A DNA stretch of 10,140 nucleotides, taken from contig PNJM01000072.1 of assembly GCA_013821865.1 (NCBI GenBank), positions 1-10,140 of the forward strand. Direction: 5' to 3'. A model generated the notes under the pieces. That model was not told the DNA's origin and made no database searches. It saw nothing but the letters and a program-made list of their open reading frames with translations. Origin of the DNA: Rhodocyclaceae bacterium (GTDB taxonomy: Bacteria > Pseudomonadota > Gammaproteobacteria > Burkholderiales > Rhodocyclaceae). Position 1 is the first letter of the stretch; every line of letters begins with the position of its first letter. Of this stretch, positions 1 through 6,562 are shown piece after piece. Made by a program: the position numbers and the translations under genes.

Positions 1-608
1 GGGGGCGTGCCGGTTTTGAGGCGCCCTTGCGGCAGCTTCAGTTCCTTCAGGCGTGCCGACAGCGACACGGCGGGCGGGTCCCCTGCCCGGCCGGCCGCGT
101 AGTTGTTCAGGCCCACATGGATCTTGCCGTCCAGAAAGGTGCCGGCCGTCAGCACCACCGACTCGGCCTCGAAGCGCAAACCGAGCTGGGTGACGACGCC
201 GGTGACGCGGTCGCCGGAAACGGTGAGGTCGTCCACGGCCTGCTGGAAAAGCGTGAGGTTGGGCTGGTTTTCCAGCCGGCGGCGGATCGCCGCCTTGTAC
301 AGCACGCGGTCGGCCTGGGCACGGGTCGCCCGTACCGCCGGGCCCTTGCTGGAATTGAGGATGCGGAACTGGATGCCGGCTTCGTCGGTGGCGGCCGCCA
401 TGGCGCCGCCCAACGCGTCGACTTCCTTGACCAGATGCCCCTTGCCGATGCCGCCGATGGAGGGATTGCAGGACATCGCCCCCAGCGTCTCGATGTTGTG
501 CGTCAGCAGCAGCGTGCGGCAACCCGCCCGTGCCGCGGCGAGCGCGGCCTCGGTGCCGGCATGGCCGCCGCCGATAATGATAACATCATAACGTGTAGGG
601 AACAGCAT
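1..608 (-). CDS. mnmG: MnmG (GidA), tRNA uridine-5-carboxymethylaminomethyl modification enzyme, N-terminal part, cut by the window edge
   Basis: This is the FAD-binding subunit that works with MnmE to put the carboxymethylaminomethyl group on C5 of the wobble uridine (U34) of certain tRNAs; it acts in the cytoplasm. Reading from 608 gives 202 codons before the left edge, about one third of the usual ~630 residues. The start [20 protein letters not shown] matches the family: a beta strand followed by the [10 protein letters not shown] dinucleotide-binding loop (about residues 13-22), then [19 protein letters not shown] (44-62) with the conserved Cys47, [18 protein letters not shown] (81-98) and [14 protein letters not shown] (153-166). 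The ATG at 608 places MnmG at its normal N-terminus, but no good Shine-Dalgarno sequence precedes it (upstream reads TACTCCCGATCCCG). It lies 112 bases beyond livF, past a palindrome that looks like a terminator, so it probably has its own promoter. A TATCAT at 635-640 (minus strand) could be a -10 element, but I see no matching -35. Identity is certain from conserved motifs. Confidence 0.97.
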   Translation of the reverse strand, partial: MLFPTRYDVIIIGGGHAGTEAALAAARAGCRTLLLTHNIETLGAMSCNPSIGGIGKGHLVKEVDALGGAMAAATDEAGIQFRILNSSKGPAVRATRAQADRVLYKAAIRRRLENQPNLTLFQQAVDDLTVSGDRVTGVVTQLGLRFEAESVVLTAGTFLDGKIHVGLNNYAAGRAGDPPAVSLSARLKELKLPQGRLKTGTP

Positions 609-657
609 CGGGATCGGGAGTACGCCAAAGAGGCGCAATGATACGCGAGTCAACCAC

Positions 658-700
658 AAAATTACAGGGCCGATTGTTTCACGTGAAACAATCGGCCCTG
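658..700 (-). terminator. Probable Rho-independent terminator of the livF end, built around parS
   Basis: Positions 665-700 form a perfect 36-base palindrome centred between 682 and 683. The outer arms are CAGGGCCGAT and ATCGGCCCTG and the centre is the parS core. As minus-strand RNA it would fold into a stem of up to 16 pairs with a GC-rich base, followed by TAATTTTG (positions 664 down to 657). It begins 20 bases past the livF stop codon. Stem plus U-rich tail is the form of an intrinsic terminator. The T tract is interrupted by AA, so efficiency is uncertain. On the plus strand the stem is followed by ATGCAAG, so it is unlikely to end transcription in that direction. Confidence 0.65.
675..690. 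other. parS centromere-like site (ParB/Spo0J binding), exact consensus
   Basis: The 16 bases TGTTTCACGTGAAACA are a perfect palindrome identical to the well-known chromosomal parS consensus bound by ParB/Spo0J. The site lies just upstream of mnmG. In many Proteobacteria mnmG is followed by rsmG, parA and parB, so a parS here is where one would expect it (the parAB genes are outside this window). ParB would load here and spread to form the partition complex that segregates the origin region. The core sits at the centre of a longer perfect palindrome described separately. The assignment rests on exact sequence match plus context; binding is inferred. Confidence 0.9.
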
Positions 701-720
701 ATGCAAGTAACTATTCGACT

Positions 721-1458
721 TTAAGCGGTTTTTTGCCTTCCCCCCAGTCCGAGGTAGGTTTCCACGACGCGCGGATCGTCGGCCAGTTGCCGGCTGTCGC
801 CTTCCAGCGCGATGCTGCCGGTCTCCAGCACGTAGCCGTAGTCGGCGATCTGCAGCGCGGCGCGGGCGTTCTGCTCGACCAGCAGGATGGCGACGCCGGT
901 TTTTTTCAGGTCGGCGATGATATGGAATATCTCCCGCACGATGAGCGGCGCCAGGCCCAGGCTCGGCTCGTCCAGCATGAGCAGCCTGGGCCTGGCCATG
1001 AGGGCGCGCCCCACCGCCAGCATCTGCCGCTCGCCGCCGGAAAGGGTGCCGGCCAGCTGGACACGCCGCTCGCGCAGGCGCGGGAAGGTGCGGAACACCT
1101 CCTCCATGGTTTGCGCCTGGTCGCGCTCGCCGCTGCGGTAGCGCTGGAAGGCGCCGAGCAGGAGGTTGTCCTCGACGCTCATCTCGCCGAACAGTTCGCG
1201 CTTTTCCGGTACCAGGGTCATGCCCATGGCAACGAGATGCTCGACCTCGATGGCGCGCTGCACCTCGCCCATGAACTCGATTTCACCCTTCGAGGGCAGC
1301 AGGCCCATGACGGCGGATAGCATGGTGGTCTTGCCGGCGCCGTTGGGGCCGATCACCGTGACGATCCGGCCGGCCGCCACCTTCAAGTTAATGTGGTGCA
1401 GCGCCTCGACCTTGCCGTAAGAGACGCACAGGTCGCGGATGTCCAATATGTTGCTCAT
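721..1458 (-). CDS. livF: LivF-type ATP-binding protein of a branched-chain amino acid (HAAT) ABC transporter
   Basis: This is one of the two ATPases that power uptake of branched-chain amino acids or a related small substrate, on the cytoplasmic face of the membrane. The product is 245 residues, normal for LivF (about 235-245). Visible motifs are the Walker A loop GPNGAGKTT (37-45), the LivF-style segment LVPEKRELF (82-90) in the Q-loop region, the ABC signature LSGGERQML (139-147), Walker B RLLMLDEPS (158-166) and the LivF-typical VEQN (194-197), with Gln where most ABC ATPases have the switch His. The ATG at 1458 overlaps the stop of the upstream livM-livG gene by 4 bases (ATGA), which suggests translational coupling. 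A G-rich stretch (TGGGGGG) about 6 bases before it can serve as ribosome-binding site. It is the last gene of the operon, followed by the palindromic terminator/parS. Subfamily assignment is strong; the substrate is not determined. Confidence 0.93.
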   Translation of the reverse strand: MSNILDIRDLCVSYGKVEALHHINLKVAAGRIVTVIGPNGAGKTTMLSAVMGLLPSKGEIEFMGEVQRAIEVEHLVAMGMTLVPEKRELFGEMSVEDNLLLGAFQRYRSGERDQAQTMEEVFRTFPRLRERRVQLAGTLSGGERQMLAVGRALMARPRLLMLDEPSLGLAPLIVREIFHIIADLKKTGVAILLVEQNARAALQIADYGYVLETGSIALEGDSRQLADDPRVVETYLGLGGRQKTA

Positions 1459-3215
1459 TCGACACCCCCCAGGTAGGCTTCCAGCACGACAGGATCGTTC
1501 TGCACTTCCTCGGGCAGGCCCTCGGAAATCTTCTCGCCGAATTCCATCACCACCACCCTGTCCGCCAGGCCCATGACGAAGTCCATGTCGTGCTCCACCA
1601 GCAGGATGCCCATGCCCTCGGCGCGCAGCTTGCGCAGCAGTTCCGCCAGCGCCTGCTTCTCCATGTAGCGCAAGCCCGCGGCCGGTTCGTCCAGCAGCAG
1701 CAGGCAAGGGTCGGAACACAGCGCCCGTGCGATCTCCAGGATGCGCTGCTGCCCGAGGGGCAGGCTGCCCGCCTCGTCGAACATGTGCCCGGCCAGGCCC
1801 ACCCGCTCCAGCTGGCGCGCGGATTCCGCCAGCAGCCGCGCCTCCTCGGCGCGCTCCAGGCGCAGGGCGGCGGACATGACTCCCTTGTCGCCGCGCAGGT
1901 GGGCGCCGATGGCGACGTTCTCCAGCACGTTCATGGTCGGCAGCAGGCGCACATGCTGGAAGGTGCGGCTCATGCCGCGCCGGGCGATCTCGCGCGAGGC
2001 CAGGCCGTCGATGCGCTCGCCGAGGAAGCGCACCTCGCCGGAGGTCACCGGATCCACGCCCGAAATGCAGTTGAACATGGTGCTCTTGCCGGCACCGTTG
2101 GGGCCGATCAGGGCCATGACCTCGCCGGCCTGCACGGTGAGGTTCATGTTGTTGTTGGCAACCAGGCCGCCGAACTCCTTGCAGGCGTCCTTCACTTCGA
2201 GCAGCAGGCTGCCCGGCTGCGCCATGTCCCGCCGCGGCAGCGGCTCGGCCGCCGCCACTGCCTGGTCCCGCGCCTGCGCCGGCATCAGGCGCACGACCCA
2301 CGGCCAGATGCCCTCGCGTGCGCGCTGCAGCACGATCACCAGCATGAGGCCGAAGAAGATCACCTCGAAGTTGCCACTCTGGCCGAAAATCTTCGGCAGC
2401 CAGTCCTGCAGCCACTGCTTGAGGATGGTGATCAGGCCGGCGCCGACCAGCGCGCCCCAGACATGCGCCGCGCCGCCCACCACCGCCATGAACAGGTATT
2501 CGATGCCGATTTGCAGGCCGAACGGCGTGGGGTTCACGAAACGCTGCAGATGGGCGTAGAGCCAGCCGGAAATGCTGGCGTAGAGCGCGGCAATGAGGAA
2601 GATGACGATCTTCGTGCGGGCGGTATCGACACCCATGCTCTCGGCCATCAGGCTGCCGCCCTTCAGCGCCCGGATCGCCCGTCCCTCGCGGGAGTCGAGC
2701 AGATTCTGCGTGGCCGCCACGGCACCCAGCAGCACCAGCCAGATCAGATAGTAGAACTCGCGCCCGGTATCCAGCTTCCAGCCGAACACTTCCAGAATCG
2801 GCACCCCGGTGATGCCGGTATGCCCGCCGAGAAACTCGACGTTGCCGAACAGAAAGTAGAGGCTGATGCCCCAGGCGATGGTGCCCAGCGGCAGATAATG
2901 GCCGGACAGGCGCAGGGTGATGAAACCGAGGAACAGCGACACAACAGCCGTGACGCCGAGGCCGGCCAGCAGACCCAGCCAGGGCGACACGGCATGGGCG
3001 GTGGTCAGAAAAGACGTAGCATAGGCGCCCAGGCCGACAAAGGCCGCTTGGCCGAAAGAGGTCAGACCGCCCACGCCGGTCAGCAGCACCAGCCCCAGCG
3101 CCACGATGGCGTAGAGCCCGATGTAGTTGAGCAGCGTCACGTAGAACTCGGGCAGGATCGCCGGGCCGAAAGTCAGCGCGGCAAGAAAAACAAGCAGCGG
3201 CAGCCGGGCCTTCAT
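1455..3215 (-). CDS. Fused LivM permease and LivG ATPase of a HAAT-type ABC transporter
   Basis: One 586-residue chain holds two subunits that are separate in E. coli. Residues 1 to about 310 are a LivM permease: hydrophobic helices at 5-20, 28-48, 78-100, 152-170, 202-220, 235-262 and 280-298, with LivM hallmarks [20 protein letters not shown] (45-64) and an [19 protein letters not shown] coupling-loop region (179-197). A linker rich in Ala, Pro and Arg (about 310-335) leads to a LivG ATPase (336-586): Walker [10 protein letters not shown] (371-379), [10 protein letters not shown] (416-425) with the Q-loop Gln, signature-region [15 protein letters not shown] (485-499), Walker [12 protein letters not shown] (505-515), switch His in VEHDMDFV (540-547). 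The ATG at 3215 has an excellent AGGAGG-type site encoded in the Glu-rich tail of livH, and overlaps the livH stop by 4 bases. The frame is open throughout, so the fusion is not an annotation accident. Unusual: the signature Ser of LSxGQ is Pro. I recall similar fused proteins in Betaproteobacteria. The product presumably pairs with LivH in the membrane and LivF outside it. Confidence 0.93.
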   Translation of the reverse strand: MKARLPLLVFLAALTFGPAILPEFYVTLLNYIGLYAIVALGLVLLTGVGGLTSFGQAAFVGLGAYATSFLTTAHAVSPWLGLLAGLGVTAVVSLFLGFITLRLSGHYLPLGTIAWGISLYFLFGNVEFLGGHTGITGVPILEVFGWKLDTGREFYYLIWLVLLGAVAATQNLLDSREGRAIRALKGGSLMAESMGVDTARTKIVIFLIAALYASISGWLYAHLQRFVNPTPFGLQIGIEYLFMAVVGGAAHVWGALVGAGLITILKQWLQDWLPKIFGQSGNFEVIFFGLMLVIVLQRAREGIWPWVVRLMPAQARDQAVAAAEPLPRRDMAQPGSLLLEVKDACKEFGGLVANNNMNLTVQAGEVMALIGPNGAGKSTMFNCISGVDPVTSGEVRFLGERIDGLASREIARRGMSRTFQHVRLLPTMNVLENVAIGAHLRGDKGVMSAALRLERAEEARLLAESARQLERVGLAGHMFDEAGSLPLGQQRILEIARALCSDPCLLLLDEPAAGLRYMEKQALAELLRKLRAEGMGILLVEHDMDFVMGLADRVVVMEFGEKISEGLPEEVQNDPVVLEAYLGGVE

Positions 3216-4249
3216 TCTTCCTCCTCCACATGGTGCGCGGTAAGCGAGCGCCAGACGAGGACGGGGATGATCAGGGTAAACACGATCACTTCCTTGTAGG
3301 CGCTGGCCCAGAAGGAAGAGAAGGACTCCAGCAGGCCGACCAGGATTGCGCCGGCGGCGGCCAGCGGGTAGCTGACCAGGCCGGCGATGATGGCGCCGAC
3401 GAATCCCTTGAGGCCGATCAGGAAACCGGTGTCGTAGTAGATCGTCGTGATCGGCGCGATGAGGATGCCGGAAAAGGCCCCGATCAGCGCCGCCAGGGTG
3501 AAGGACAGCTTGCCCGCCATGGTCGTCGAGATGCCCATCAGGCGGGCGCCGACGCGATTGATGGCGGTGGCGCGCAAGGCCTTGCCGTAAAGGGTGCGCC
3601 CGAAAAATAGCGCCAGTGCCACGATTAGCACGGCGCTCGCACCCAGCACCCACAGCGTCTGGCCGTTGACCGTGAGCGTTCCCAGCTGGAAGGAAGCTTC
3701 GCTGAAGGCTGTCGTCCGCGAGCCCTCGGCGCCAAAGAACAACAGGCCCAAGCCGACCAGGGCAAGATGCACGGCGACCGAGACGATGAGCAGCACCAGC
3801 ACTGTCGCCTCCGCCAGCGGCTGAAACGCCAGGCGGTAGATCATCGGCCCCAGCGGCACCACCACGGCCAGGGCCAAAATGATCTGCGCCAGCATCGGCA
3901 GCTTGCCCGGCTCGAGCCAGAACACAAGCCCGGCAATGATCCCTGGCAGCACCAGGTTGACCAAGGCGATGCGGGGCAGGCGGCGCAGGCCGCCGCCGCG
4001 CACGGCGATCGTCGCATCGATCAGCGCCACCAGCACGCCGGCACCGAGCAACAGCCAGATCGTTCCGGGAACCTTGCCCGCCTGAAAAGCCGCAAGAGTC
4101 AGGGCGCCATAGGCGACGAATTCTCCCTGCGGTATGAAAATGACCCGGGTAACAGCGAAGACCAAGACCAGGGCAAGGGCCAGCAGGGCATAAATGGCAC
4201 CATTGACGATGCCGTCCTGGCCCAGCAGCAATGCAATCTGCAAGTCCAT
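3212..4249 (-). CDS. livH: LivH-type permease of a HAAT-family ABC transporter
   Basis: This inner-membrane subunit forms the channel together with the LivM part of the next gene. It has 345 residues, longer than the ~290-310 usual for LivH. It opens like the family: [31 protein letters not shown] is spread over residues 14-44, with a first helix and the IPQGEF element. The cytoplasmic coupling loop [20 protein letters not shown] lies at 222-241, and [20 protein letters not shown] at 260-279. The extra length is a hydrophobic insertion between the second helix and the middle of the protein (about 60-145, including the basic stretch [10 protein letters not shown], 84-93). I chose ATG at 4249 ([13 protein letters not shown]) because a longer reading from 4348 would add a basic tail unlike any permease N-terminus and would run through the terminator-like hairpin. 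No clear Shine-Dalgarno precedes this ATG. The last residues (VEEEE) encode the ribosome-binding site of the next gene. Confidence 0.92.
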   Translation of the reverse strand: MDLQIALLLGQDGIVNGAIYALLALALVLVFAVTRVIFIPQGEFVAYGALTLAAFQAGKVPGTIWLLLGAGVLVALIDATIAVRGGGLRRLPRIALVNLVLPGIIAGLVFWLEPGKLPMLAQIILALAVVVPLGPMIYRLAFQPLAEATVLVLLIVSVAVHLALVGLGLLFFGAEGSRTTAFSEASFQLGTLTVNGQTLWVLGASAVLIVALALFFGRTLYGKALRATAINRVGARLMGISTTMAGKLSFTLAALIGAFSGILIAPITTIYYDTGFLIGLKGFVGAIIAGLVSYPLAAAGAILVGLLESFSSFWASAYKEVIVFTLIIPVLVWRSLTAHHVEEEE

Positions 4250-4407
4250 TGTTTTTGTCGGTTCAGGGGCGCAAAAATAAAGGGCGCGGCGCGCCCGGTG
4301 ATTGTACGTCACCGGATGCGCTCCTCGCCCTCTCCCGTTTCCTACCAAGCGGCCTGACGCCGCCGGAAAACACCACCCCCTGCGGGGCGATCACTGCTCC
4401 TGCCGTC
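4250..4407 (-). other. 158-base spacer between binding-protein gene and livH (5' leader of livH)
   Basis: The spacer holds the terminator-like hairpin at 4273-4296, the competing hairpin at 4295-4315, and a short weak stem CCCC-GCA-GGGG at 4377-4387 near the binding-protein stop. I see no convincing promoter for livH, so the permease and ATPase genes are most likely read from the upstream promoters by read-through. Confidence 0.5.
4273..4296 (-). terminator. Terminator-like hairpin between the binding-protein gene and livH
   Basis: On the minus strand GGGCGC-GCC-GCGCCC (4296 to 4282) is followed directly by TTTATTTTT (4281 to 4273), the form of a Rho-independent terminator. It lies 112 bases past the binding-protein stop and 23 bases before livH. 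Partial termination here would let the abundant periplasmic protein be made in excess over the membrane subunits, a common pattern in ABC operons. A second hairpin, CCGGTGA/TCACCGG with a 7-base loop (4295-4315), lies just before it and shares two bases, so the two cannot both form fully. Confidence 0.6.
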
Positions 4408-5553
4408 TTACTTCTGCGCCACCCACTTGCCGTTCTCGATCCTGACCATTACGCGGGAGCGCTGGTCGAGGCCGAGATGGTCGGTCGGCGTCATGCTGTA
4501 AACGCCGTGGGCCGCATACAGATCCTTCGTGCCTTCCAGCGCATCGCGCAGGGCGGCGCGGAATTCCTTGCTGCCCGGCTTGGCTTTCTTTAGCGCCGTC
4601 GGGATCGCATTGGCCAGCAGCAGGCCGGCATCCCAGGCATGGGCGCCAAAGGTCGAAACGCTGCCGGGGCCATGGGCCGCCTCGTACTTCTTGATGTAGT
4701 CGAGGGCGGACTTTTTGACCGGGTTGGAGTCCGGCAACTGCGCCGCGACCAGCACCGGGCCGGCGGGCAGGAAGGTGCCCTCCACGTCCTTGCCGCCGAC
4801 GCGCAGGAAATCGTTGTTGGCGACGCCGTGCGTCTGGTAGATCTTGCCCTTGTAGCCCTTCTCTTTCAGGGTCTTCTGCGGCATGGCGGCCGGCGTGCCG
4901 GAGCCGGCGATCAGCACGGCATCCGGGTTGGTCGACATGATCTTGAGCACTTGGCCGGTCACCGAGGTGTCGGCGCGGTTGTAGCGCTCGCTGGCGACGA
5001 CCTTGAGCTTGCGCGCCTCGGCGATCTTGCTGAATTCCTGCCACCAGCCCTCGCCATAGGCATCGGAGAAGCCGATGAAAGCCACTGTCTTGATGTTGTT
5101 GTTGGTCATGTGCTCGGTAATCGCCGTCGACATCTGCACGTCGTTCTGCGGCGTCTTGAACACCCAGCGGCGCTTGGCGTCCATCGGCTCGACGATGCGG
5201 GCCGAGGCGGCCATGGAAATCATCGGCGTTTCGGCTTCGGCTGCAACGTCCACCATGGCGAGTGAGTTGGGCGTGATGGTCGAGCCGATGATGACGTCGA
5301 CCTTGTCCTCGCTCAGCAGCTTGCGCGTGTTCTTGACGGCTGTCGTGGTGTCGGAGGCGTCATCCAGCACGATGTAATTGACCTTTTGCCCGCCTATGCT
5401 GGTCGGCATCAGGGCGAAGGTGTTTTTCTCGGGAATGCCCAGCGACGCGGCCGGGCCGGTGGCGGAAACGAGAACGCCGACGTTGATGTCGGCGTAGGCA
5501 AGCGAAACCGCAGCTGTCGAAAGCAATGCGGCAAACAGGGACTTCAGCTTCAT
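4408..5553 (-). CDS. Periplasmic substrate-binding protein of a branched-chain amino acid-type (HAAT) ABC transporter
   Basis: This captures the substrate in the periplasm and delivers it to the LivH/LivM permease encoded next. It has 381 residues, normal for the type I Leu/Ile/Val-binding (Peripla_BP_6) family. The N-terminus is a clear Sec signal peptide: MKLK, a hydrophobic core (about 5-19) and an AYA cleavage site at residue 21, giving a mature protein that starts DINVGVLVSATGPAASLG, the family's usual opening. Further hallmarks: LDDASDTTTAVKNTRKLL (63-80), VDVIIGS (85-91), TPMISMAAS (109-117), the hinge-region VAFIGFSDAYGEGW (157-170) and DAVLIAGSG (211-219). It has no lipobox Cys, so it should be free in the periplasm. 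The ATG at 5553 has a strong site (AGGAGG, 5559-5564). The HAAT family carries branched-chain amino acids but also amides, urea and aromatic acids. The substrate cannot be told from this sequence, so I give no livK/livJ symbol. Confidence 0.92.
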   Translation of the reverse strand: MKLKSLFAALLSTAAVSLAYADINVGVLVSATGPAASLGIPEKNTFALMPTSIGGQKVNYIVLDDASDTTTAVKNTRKLLSEDKVDVIIGSTITPNSLAMVDVAAEAETPMISMAASARIVEPMDAKRRWVFKTPQNDVQMSTAITEHMTNNNIKTVAFIGFSDAYGEGWWQEFSKIAEARKLKVVASERYNRADTSVTGQVLKIMSTNPDAVLIAGSGTPAAMPQKTLKEKGYKGKIYQTHGVANNDFLRVGGKDVEGTFLPAGPVLVAAQLPDSNPVKKSALDYIKKYEAAHGPGSVSTFGAHAWDAGLLLANAIPTALKKAKPGSKEFRAALRDALEGTKDLYAAHGVYSMTPTDHLGLDQRSRVMVRIENGKWVAQK

Positions 5554-5608
5554 TGGATCCTCCTCTTGGCAATGTCGCGGCGCCTTCTTTCACGACGCCT
5601 TGGCAACG

Positions 5609-5637
5609 ATGATACAAGCTATGGGCTTCTGCGCCAA
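5609..5637 (-). promoter_or_regulatory. Candidate sigma70 promoter P1 for the ABC transporter operon
   Basis: On the minus strand a -35 element TTGGCG (5637-5632; 4 of 6 matches) and a -10 element TATCAT (5614-5609; 5 of 6) are separated by exactly 17 bases. Transcription would start near 5602, about 50 bases before the binding-protein ATG, leaving room for the strong ribosome-binding site. Confidence 0.5.
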
Positions 5638-5642
5638 TCGAG

Positions 5643-5672
5643 TTGATTGTTTTTGTTTTACTGTTCAATCAA
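5643..5672. promoter_or_regulatory. Dyad symmetry just upstream of P1, possible regulator site
   Basis: TTGATTG (5643-5649) and CAATCAA (5666-5672) are a perfect 7-base inverted repeat with a 16-base AT-rich spacer, in an otherwise GC-rich sequence. It begins 5 bases upstream of the P1 -35 element, a usual place for an activator, and lies between P1 and P2. No specific regulator can be named. Confidence 0.35.
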
Positions 5673-5699
5673 TTGGTGCGCAACCGGTACGCCGAAGCC

Positions 5700-5729
5700 A
5701 TGATACAAGACTTTCGGAAAGAATGTCTA
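5700..5729 (-). promoter_or_regulatory. Candidate sigma70 promoter P2, upstream of P1
   Basis: On the minus strand TAGACA (5729-5724; 5 of 6 matches to -35) and TATCAT (5705-5700; 5 of 6 to -10) are 18 bases apart. The ten bases CTTGTATCAT that contain this -10 are repeated exactly at P1 (5618-5609), 91 bases downstream. Its start point would be near 5693, giving a leader of about 140 bases. Confidence 0.45.
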
Positions 5730-5730
5730 T

Positions 5731-5743
5731 TACTGAATCAGTA
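5731..5743. promoter_or_regulatory. Short dyad just upstream of the P2 -35, possible operator
   Basis: TACTGAATCAGTA is a 6-base inverted repeat around a single central base, immediately upstream of the P2 -35 element. Such compact dyads are typical of small dimeric regulators, but one of this length can also arise by chance. Confidence 0.25.
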
Positions 5744-5778
5744 TTTCGCGCAGAGACATTGCACGCGTCAGGCGCGGA

Positions 5779-6552
5779 TCAGCGGAAAGTGTCCCAGGCG
5801 AACTTGACGATAAGCACGGACGCAACGGCGAGGAAGACGCGGCGTACGAAAGCAGCGCCGTGGCGCAGGGCAAGGTGAGATCCCACCAAGGAGCCGCCGA
5901 CGTTGAAAACCGCCATGGCCAACCCATGCCACCAGAGGATATGGCCATTCGCTCCGAAATAGAGCAGCGCTGCCAGGTTTGTGGCTGCATTAACGATCTT
6001 GGCCGAGACAGAGGCACGCAGGAAATCCAGGCCAAAAAAGCGGACGAAGAAGAAAATCAGGAAACTGCCGGTGCCCGGCCCGAAGAAGCCGTCGTAGAAG
6101 CCGATGAGGCCACCGAACAGGACGGCCAAAGCCATATCGCGGCGGCCATGCACGCGCTGCTGGTCCACCACGCCGAGGTTCTTGCGCGCGTAGGTGTAGG
6201 CTGTCACCACGACCAGCATCGCCAGCACCAGCGGCCGCAGCCATTCCTTGGGCATCAGGGACACGGCCATGGCGCCGAGATAAGACAAAAAGAAAGCCGA
6301 CAACGCCGTCGGCAGGGCCACCCGCCAGGGCACGTCGATGCGCCGGGCGTAGCGCAACGCGGCACTGGAGGTGCCGAATATGCTGGCCAGCTTGTTGGTG
6401 CCGAACACGGTTGCCGGCGTAGCTTGCGGCAGGACGCTGAACAATGCCGGGATCTGGATCAGGCCGCCGCCACCCACGACGGCATCGATCAGGCCGGCCA
6501 GGAAGGCGGCGATGCAAAGAAAAGCGAATCCGATCGGTTCCACGTGAAACAT
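5779..6552 (-). CDS. TauE/SafE-family (YfcA-like) membrane transport protein
   Basis: This 257-residue integral membrane protein belongs to the family that includes sulfite/organosulfonate exporters (TauE, SafE) and the uncharacterised YfcA group. The family's two repeated halves are visible: GLIDAVVGGGGLIQIPAL (20-37) followed by FGTNKLASIFGTSSAALRYAR (50-70) in the first, and GGLIGFYDGFFGPGTGSFLI (147-166) followed by SAKIVNAATNLAALLYF (183-199) in the second. Hydrophobic segments lie near 8-25, 75-100, 106-120, 140-152, 160-175, 187-200, 208-228 and 236-253. The ATG at 6552 is 10 bases after the mnmE stop, with a modest AGGCGG site, so it is probably co-transcribed with mnmE. Its first five codons (MFHVE) are encoded by a parS-like site. 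The family supports an anion or organosulfur transport role; nothing nearby indicates sulfur metabolism, so the substrate is unknown. Confidence 0.88.
   Translation of the reverse strand: MFHVEPIGFAFLCIAAFLAGLIDAVVGGGGLIQIPALFSVLPQATPATVFGTNKLASIFGTSSAALRYARRIDVPWRVALPTALSAFFLSYLGAMAVSLMPKEWLRPLVLAMLVVVTAYTYARKNLGVVDQQRVHGRRDMALAVLFGGLIGFYDGFFGPGTGSFLIFFFVRFFGLDFLRASVSAKIVNAATNLAALLYFGANGHILWWHGLAMAVFNVGGSLVGSHLALRHGAAFVRRVFLAVASVLIVKFAWDTFR
6536..6551. other. Second parS-like ParB-binding site, overlapping the start of the TauE-family gene
   Basis: Read on the minus strand the site is TGTTTCACGTGGAACC. It matches the consensus TGTTTCACGTGAAACA at 14 of 16 positions, including the whole TTTCACGTG core. 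Its right half, CACGTGGAACC, is that of parS variants known from Pseudomonas. It lies 5.86 kb from the perfect site at 675-690, in keeping with the clustering of parS sites near the origin. It covers all but the first base of the start ATG and the following codons of the TauE-family gene. Confidence 0.72.
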
Positions 6553-6562
6553 CCGCCTATCG

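Noticed and set aside
609..720. Replication origin (DnaA boxes) suspected because of the parS site and gene order
   Set aside because: I found no TTATCCACA-type boxes or AT-rich unwinding region here or elsewhere in the window; the origin is probably to the right, beyond rpmH.
1459..3231. Minus-strand frame that runs in frame into livF and would give an 836-residue protein
   Set aside because: Before the LivF start it is an Arg/Ala/Gly-rich out-of-frame reading of livM-livG; only the part from 1458 on is real.
1590..3299. Long open frame on the plus strand (569 codons) opposite the livM-livG gene
   Set aside because: It is rich in His, Gln, Arg and Ala with no domain or membrane pattern, and lies fully antisense to a gene with clear motifs. 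Such frames are expected in GC-rich DNA.
4250..4348. N-terminal extension of LivH by 33 codons
   Set aside because: The extension is basic and unlike any LivH, and it passes through the terminator-like hairpin; [13 protein letters not shown] at 4249 is the natural start.
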